The notes under the pieces: generated by a model
What the model was told of the DNA's origin: nothing
The model's input: the letters and a program-made list of their open reading frames with translations, nothing else
The model's database searches: none
Made by a program: the position numbers and the translations under genes
Source: Buddleja alternifolia
Taxonomy: Eukaryota > Streptophyta > Magnoliopsida > Lamiales > Scrophulariaceae
Reading direction: 5' to 3'
Length of the DNA: 64,000 nt
NCBI GenBank assembly: GCA_019426215.1
Contig: CM033396.1
Location: 24,443,101 to 24,507,100, forward strand
In this document: piece by piece, positions 59,762 through 64,000 of the stretch
Position numbering within the stretch: the first letter of the stretch is position 1
How the letters are laid out: the number at the start of each line of letters is the position of its first letter

Positions 59762-60015
59762 GTAATAAATAATTAATTTAATAAGGTAACATAGTACGAT
59801 TCAATATACTGTTCATCCATGATGAGATAATGCTATGAGATATGCTAATATAATATGAAAGTACTTCTGCATAATTGCCCTTTTAATTTTTATTTAATTA
59901 AATGTTTTGTCCAATCGAATTACAATATCAGATTGTCTAAGCTTGGTAAAAGTATGTTTTTCCCACTTGTATTCTTTAAAATTGACATTTTATCCCATGT
60001 ATTATATAAAGAAAA

Positions 60016-60368
60016 GGGTAAATTAGACTTTGCCTCCTTAAACTATATTCCTCATACCAAATACCCCCGAACTATAAGAAAATACCCTTACTGCCTTCTA
60101 TAACATGGAAAAATGTCTTAATTACCGTTAACCAATATCTTTCCTTTTTTATTATTATTTTCATTTCTCAACTATTTTTTTTATATTTTATTAAAATTTA
60201 CCCAATACATCAAAATCAATAAATTAAAATAATAATTGACAATCTTTTTAGCACTTACATTAAACTAATTTGATGACAACACATTACATTAATATTTAAT
60301 AAAATTCAACTAATGCACACAAGATTAGATATGCAAACAGATTTTTTATTATCTTTTATGTATATTTT

Positions 60369-60411
<43 letters not shown>

Positions 60412-60613
60412 ACTTCGTAATTTATTAGAATAAATATTTGGATTAATTTAATCCAAATAGATTATATTTTGACAATTTATATATGTACATATATATATAT
60501 ATGATTTACTAGAACATACATATGTATATAGTCAAGTTTATAAAAAATATACACATTTTAGCCCCGAATCCAATGCACATATATGTTTTCAAATTATACA
60601 TAAGAGATATTAG

Positions 60614-60654
<41 letters not shown>

Positions 60655-60993
60655 TAAGTTTAATTTGTAACAACATATTAATTTAAATTTTGTCAAATAT
60701 TAATATAATGTGTTGTTTCTAATTTAATTTAATGCGAGTTCTAAGAGTATTATCAATTATTATTTTAATATATTAACTTGATATATTGAGTAAATTTAAA
60801 CTATGTGAGAAAAAAGAATTCGTAAAAAGGAAAAAAATGATGGAGAAATAAAAAATAAAATAAAAAGTAATGGTTAAGGGTTAATTGAGACATTTCCATG
60901 TTTTAGAAGGGGGTGTGTGTATTTTCTTATAGTTTAGAGAGATATTTGGTACGAGGGCTATAGTTTAAGGGGGAAGTTAGCAATCTTAACCCC
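60016..60993. mobile_element. MITE with inverted repeats of about 120 bp
   Basis: The left end (GGGTAAATTAGACTTTGCC...CCTTAAACTAT...TACCAAATA...ACTATAAGAAAATAC...ACATGGAAA) is the imperfect reverse complement of 60875-60993. The long inverted repeats without an ORF suggest a Mutator-like MITE. No clear target duplication was found. The centre holds several (AT)n tracts (60371-60400, 60480-60500, 60619-60650). Confidence 0.65.
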
Positions 60994-61373
60994 CAATTGC
61001 ATATCATGAGTCAAATTTAGACCCTTTCAAAAAAGCATTACAAATTTAGACCCCTATGGGACCCATGAGCTTGAAAAGTCCAAATTACCCTTACTAAAGT
61101 CAAAAGATGGATAATTGCAAGTTTCCTCCTTGCTTTATCAATAAATTGCTCAAGACCCCTTATACTATTCAAAATCTTTCGTATAGTCCCTATACTTTCA
61201 ATTTATTTACCTTTAGTCCTCGAATTTTGAAAATGGTTTAATTTGGCCCCACAAAACAACAAAAACATCAAAAAATACATGAGAGTAATTATATATATTT
61301 AAAGAAAAGGGAATCCCAACCCGCTTTTATAAATCTGCATAAAAACTTTTTATTGCCTTCATAATTTACATAC
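60994..61373. other. Spacer before the pararetroviral ORFs
   Basis: The part to about 61270 has repeated 'AAATTTAGACCC' and 'AGTCCCTATACTTTC' phrases that look like MITE-end debris. The last 100 bp (with TTTTATAAATCTGC near 61324) may already be viral leader. No primer-binding site was seen, so the left edge of the viral segment is unknown. Confidence 0.4.
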
Positions 61374-61601
61374 ATGTCAATTCCTGCTCATATTTTAAGT
61401 GCTTTTATTGATTGTCTTAATACTTTAGAAAACTTAGATTATACTAATACAGAATTAATATTAGAATTACGAAATCAATTAATAATTAGAAGAGAACATT
61501 GGGTTAATAATTATCTTAACATACCTCCTAGATTAAGAGATCACGAAAACTATATTAAGTACCTTTTAATCTTGAATATATTAATAGCTGCCTTTTATTA
61601 A
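61374..61601 (+). CDS. Pararetroviral small ORF (75 codons)
   Basis: The ATG at 61374 sits in a weak context (T at -3, T at +4), suited to ribosomal bypass. The product (starts MSIPAHILSAFIDCLNTLE, ends ILIAAFY) has a charged middle, a P-P-R-L-R motif and a hydrophobic end; its function is not recognised. Its stop TAA (61599-61601) overlaps ATT (61597-61599), the first codon proposed for the next ORF. It could be a separate protein, a leader ORF, or the N-terminal part of the next protein if a +1 frameshift occurs in the 61588-61601 overlap. Confidence 0.55.
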   Translation: MSIPAHILSAFIDCLNTLENLDYTNTELILELRNQLIIRREHWVNNYLNIPPRLRDHENYIKYLLILNILIAAFY

Positions 61602-62136
61602 AATAGCTTCTTATAATTATAAAAGATTAGAATATCTAGATTTAGAATATAGTTTAGCCGATAGAACCGTAATCTCGTTAGATAAACATAAATTTATTTG
61701 TAGATTTGATTCAAGTTTTAAGCATAATTTACATTCAGAAAATAAACACTTAAATAGTTTAACAGATTTATTTATATCTTTAGCATCAAACTTAGAAATA
61801 AATAACGCTAAACTTTGTAAAACGTTAGAATCATTAAAAGAAACCGTTTTAATAAATAGAGAAATAATAAAGAAGGGTGAAAATAATAATTTAGATTATA
61901 TTAAACAACAATCTGAGGAAACTCTAAAGATAGTTAAGAAATATAATAAGCTTTTTCCCACTAAAGACGAAATAATAGAGTTAAAATATAGCTTGGAAAG
62001 AAATAAGCTAAAACAATTAGAAATTGAAACTAAGAAAACTCTAAGCCAAGTAATAGAAAAAATAAATAAACTTGAAGATCAAAACTTAGAAACAAGTAAA
62101 ACGCTAAAAAATATAGAACGAATAGTTAGTGGATGA
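61597..62136 (+). CDS. Pararetroviral P1-like ORF without any ATG
   Basis: The frame is open from CTG at 61588 (after TAG 61585) to TGA at 62134-62136; from ATT 61597 it has 179 codons. It contains no Met codon at all. The region YKRLEYLDLEYSLADRT near its start and the following SLTDLFISLASNLEI stretch recall the first protein of badna/tungroviruses (DUF1319-like); this is a motif impression only. The C-terminal half is Lys/Glu/Leu-rich and probably coiled coil (KTLSQVIEKINKLEDQNLE). Translation would need ATT or CTG initiation or a frameshift from the upstream ORF; rice tungro bacilliform virus ORF I is known to start at AUU. Its stop overlaps the next ATG as ATGA. Confidence 0.65.
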   Translation: MKIASYNYKRLEYLDLEYSLADRTVISLDKHKFICRFDSSFKHNLHSENKHLNSLTDLFISLASNLEINNAKLCKTLESLKETVLINREIIKKGENNNLDYIKQQSEETLKIVKKYNKLFPTKDEIIELKYSLERNKLKQLEIETKKTLSQVIEKINKLEDQNLETSKTLKNIERIVSG

Positions 62137-64000
62137 ATAATATAGAAAATAGATTAGAATATAAAAGAACCATTGAATTAGCAAATAAATATCTATCTAC
62201 CGAAGAAGGATTTACTACCTATCAAGGAACTAGTAATTCAGATAAATTATATCCTAAACTTTGGAATATTCAATTCGCTTTAATTCTACAAATATTCGAA
62301 AGGCTAGATAAATTAGAAAATAAGTTAGAAAAATTAAGTACTAAAATAGACACAGTATCTCAAGTGATTAAAGGAGATTTACAAGATAGTATAGAAGAAA
62401 GATTATCAAATTTAGCACTAGAAGAATCTGAAAAACCTAAAAAAGAACCTAAAAAATATATATATTGGAAAAAAATGATGAGATCATTTAGTGGTACTAG
62501 TAGAACTATAAGTGAATCAAGTAATAAAGAAAAAGAGAAAGGAAAAATAAGTAATACTTTCACTAAACGAATGTTTAGAGGATCAGGAAGTCAAAGCTCA
62601 GCTAGAGAAGTAGAATTAGAAGAGATAATAGACGTAGAAGAAAATCTTAATTTATATAATAACAAGGGAATAGATAAGTTAAAACCTAAAACATTATACA
62701 AAGTAGGAAAAATGGATTTTAACACACATTTAATCAAGAAATTTAAAGAAAAAGAAGTAAAAGTTACAACAAATGCTGAAAATATAAGCTTAGTTAGCCC
62801 GGAATGTATAAAACAATTAAAACAATTAAAGCAAAAGTATATACATTTAGGATTAATTATTGTAGGAATAAAAGGATTAACTAGAAAAGGAACCGGTGGA
62901 AAGGTTTTAGTTTTATTATTAGATAAGAGTTGGTCTGATGCTAGGAGAGCAGTATTTGCTAGTATGAAAATAGATATGACTAATAATGTAGGAATATTTT
63001 ATGTAGCTCCGAACATGATGAAAAGTATTAAAGATATTAATAAAATTACGATAGGATTACAAACTAGAGGATATGAAACATATGATGGTAACAACTTAGT
63101 AGTTTCTATAGCATTTTTAGGAAGAGTAACCAATAATAGTTTTCCTCAATATAAAATTAATATAGATGGGATAATAGATGGATTAGCCTCAGTAGGAGTA
63201 AAAATGATTAAACCTTTAAATATAGATAATAACGATTTAAATGGAGAAGAATGGGAATTAACCAAGCATTTAGAGGAAAATGAGACTGTCAAAGTTCCAG
63301 GAGAAAGTGTAATGTATACAAACAGTAGAGGTCAAACTTCTATTAGATTCCTTAATTACCAAAAACAAAATCCCAAAGAAAATTTAGAAGATCTAGAAGA
63401 AGAAACTGATAATGAAACTGAAACAAGTTACATGAATATTATAGAAGAAGAAGTTAGAATAACTAGCAAATTTGCTAATTGGGAAATATTATCTAATATA
63501 GAAAGCGAAGAAGATGAAGAGGAAAAAAATATAGAAGAAATAGATGAAGAGATTAGACAATTAGAAAGTCAGCTCAAAAATGATTATAGACCAAAAAATA
63601 TGGAAGAAATATTAAGAAAAAATTTTGAGATAAATAATTTAAGAGAATTAGTAGATGAAATGTATTTTGAAGCAATGAATCTAGATATCAATTTAGAGTC
63701 AGCCGAAGAAGAATTTAAACAATATTATAATATTGATTTAGTTGATGATATATGTTCAGGAAAAATAGAATTTGAAAAGTTCTTTAAAAATAAAGAGAAA
63801 GGTAATAACGAAGTAGCTTTTATGGCAGATAGTCAAGCAAGTACTAGTAGTAATATAGGAATAAGAACTAGAGTAGAACCAGATTATAGTGAAGTTCCAG
63901 CTAGAAATGTAGAAATGAGTGGTAGACCAGAATGGAAAAGTCCCACATATGAATATGGATCAACCCAGCCAAATAAATATATAGGATCAAGACAACCCAT
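62133..64000 (+). CDS. Pararetroviral polyprotein, N-terminal 622 codons: P2-like region, movement protein, start of coat region
   Basis: Starts at ATG 62133, overlapping the previous stop, and stays open to the window edge. Residues 1-114 resemble the small second protein of badnaviruses: RLEYKRTIELANKYL, then a coiled coil with FERLDKLENKLEKLSTKID. In-frame Met-Met at 62475-62480 could be a second start. About residues 185-375 form the movement-protein core, with KYIHLGLIIVGIKGLTRKG, LLLDKSWSDARRAVF and GIFYVAPNMM. This family enlarges plasmodesmata for cell-to-cell spread. An acidic stretch (EEDEEEKNIEEIDEE) lies at about residues 458-475. The segment starting MADSQASTSS, near residue 564, probably opens the coat-protein part. 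No stop or frameshift was seen. Confidence 0.8.
   Translation, partial: MNNIENRLEYKRTIELANKYLSTEEGFTTYQGTSNSDKLYPKLWNIQFALILQIFERLDKLENKLEKLSTKIDTVSQVIKGDLQDSIEERLSNLALEESEKPKKEPKKYIYWKKMMRSFSGTSRTISESSNKEKEKGKISNTFTKRMFRGSGSQSSAREVELEEIIDVEENLNLYNNKGIDKLKPKTLYKVGKMDFNTHLIKKFKEKEVKVTTNAENISLVSPECIKQLKQLKQKYIHLGLIIVGIKGLTRKGTGGKVLVLLLDKSWSDARRAVFASMKIDMTNNVGIFYVAPNMMKSIKDINKITIGLQTRGYETYDGNNLVVSIAFLGRVTNNSFPQYKINIDGIIDGLASVGVKMIKPLNIDNNDLNGEEWELTKHLEENETVKVPGESVMYTNSRGQTSIRFLNYQKQNPKENLEDLEEETDNETETSYMNIIEEEVRITSKFANWEILSNIESEEDEEEKNIEEIDEEIRQLESQLKNDYRPKNMEEILRKNFEINNLRELVDEMYFEAMNLDINLESAEEEFKQYYNIDLVDDICSGKIEFEKFFKNKEKGNNEVAFMADSQASTSSNIGIRTRVEPDYSEVPARNVEMSGRPEWKSPTYEYGSTQPNKYIGSRQP

Larger units (their letters stand above)
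61374..64000 (+). mobile_element. Endogenous pararetrovirus (Caulimoviridae), 5' coding part
   Basis: Three consecutive plus-strand ORFs are joined by overlapping stop/start codons. The last is a long polyprotein with a 30K-type movement-protein region. The arrangement resembles tungro- and badnaviruses. DNA is strongly AT-rich, with T/A-ending codons, unlike the SWEET exons. Coat, protease, RT and RNase H would lie beyond 64000. The genus cannot be named. An integrated copy is assumed because the sequence is continuous with plant DNA at its left. Confidence 0.8.

Noticed and set aside
59855..60103. 82-codon plus ORF
   Set aside because: It straddles the left inverted repeat of the MITE and has no recognisable family.
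60016..60993. Mutator-type 9-bp target duplication around the second MITE
   Set aside because: The flanks (AAAGAAAA and CCAATTGCA) do not match, so the element is called from its inverted repeats only.
61324..61332. TATA-like TTTTATAAA as the pararetroviral promoter
   Set aside because: It is only about 50 bp from the first ATG, whereas related viruses have long leaders, and no primer site is nearby.

Overview
This is a 64 kb piece of a plant nuclear genome, almost certainly a eudicot. The evidence is a six-exon SWEET sugar-transporter gene with GT-AG introns, plant-type Ty1/copia and Ty3/gypsy retrotransposons with tRNA-iMet or Athila-type primer sites, an L1-type LINE with a C-terminal RNase H, Mutator-like and hAT-like MITEs, and an endogenous pararetrovirus. 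No rRNA, tRNA, CRISPR array or bacterial-type gene was seen. The species cannot be told from the sequence alone.

Layout. 1-3279: minus-strand 5' end of a copia element (gag, primer site, 1.77 kb LTR). 3280-5856: 3' end of a Ty3/gypsy element that looks like the Tat lineage, with an antisense, intron-containing 'gypsy-type transposon' ORF, a purine tract and a 3' LTR. 5857-8059: non-coding DNA with a 292-bp tandem duplication and a Mutator-like MITE flanked by 9-bp target duplications. 8060-35911: two head-to-tail, badly decayed copia elements (family D), filled with later insertions: solo LTR E in the first LTR, solo LTR G (itself holding solo LTR B) in the internal region, and a complete gag-pro gypsy element F in the middle LTR. 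35912-55846: a related decayed copia element (family H). Its 5' LTR holds a full-length LINE and its internal part holds solo LTR C and a small LTR element J, which in turn holds solo LTR K. 55847-58990: promoter, six exons and 3' flank of a clade III-type SWEET gene, the only apparently functional host gene here. 59006-60993: a hAT-like and a Mutator-like MITE. 61374-64000: the 5' coding part of an endogenous member of Caulimoviridae, open to the window edge.

Most of the window is retrotransposon debris whose order of insertion can be read from target-site duplications. Solo LTRs (B, C, E, G, K) outnumber intact elements, so LTR-LTR recombination has been active. The most unusual stretch is the pararetroviral one. 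It has a 179-codon ORF with no ATG in any frame, overlapping stop/start junctions (ATTAA and ATGA), and a 1.1 kb stretch with a single internal ATG. That is the layout expected for leaky-scanning and non-AUG translation in tungro/badna-like viruses, kept here without a visible stop for 622 further codons. Other notable points are LTRs that end in CAAG instead of CA, a GC-rich palindrome shared by the LTR and gag of element F that marks all three main LTR-LTR indels, and a hairpin minisatellite inside the copia elements.

All alignments were made by eye. Boundaries supported by target duplications are exact; the others are approximate.
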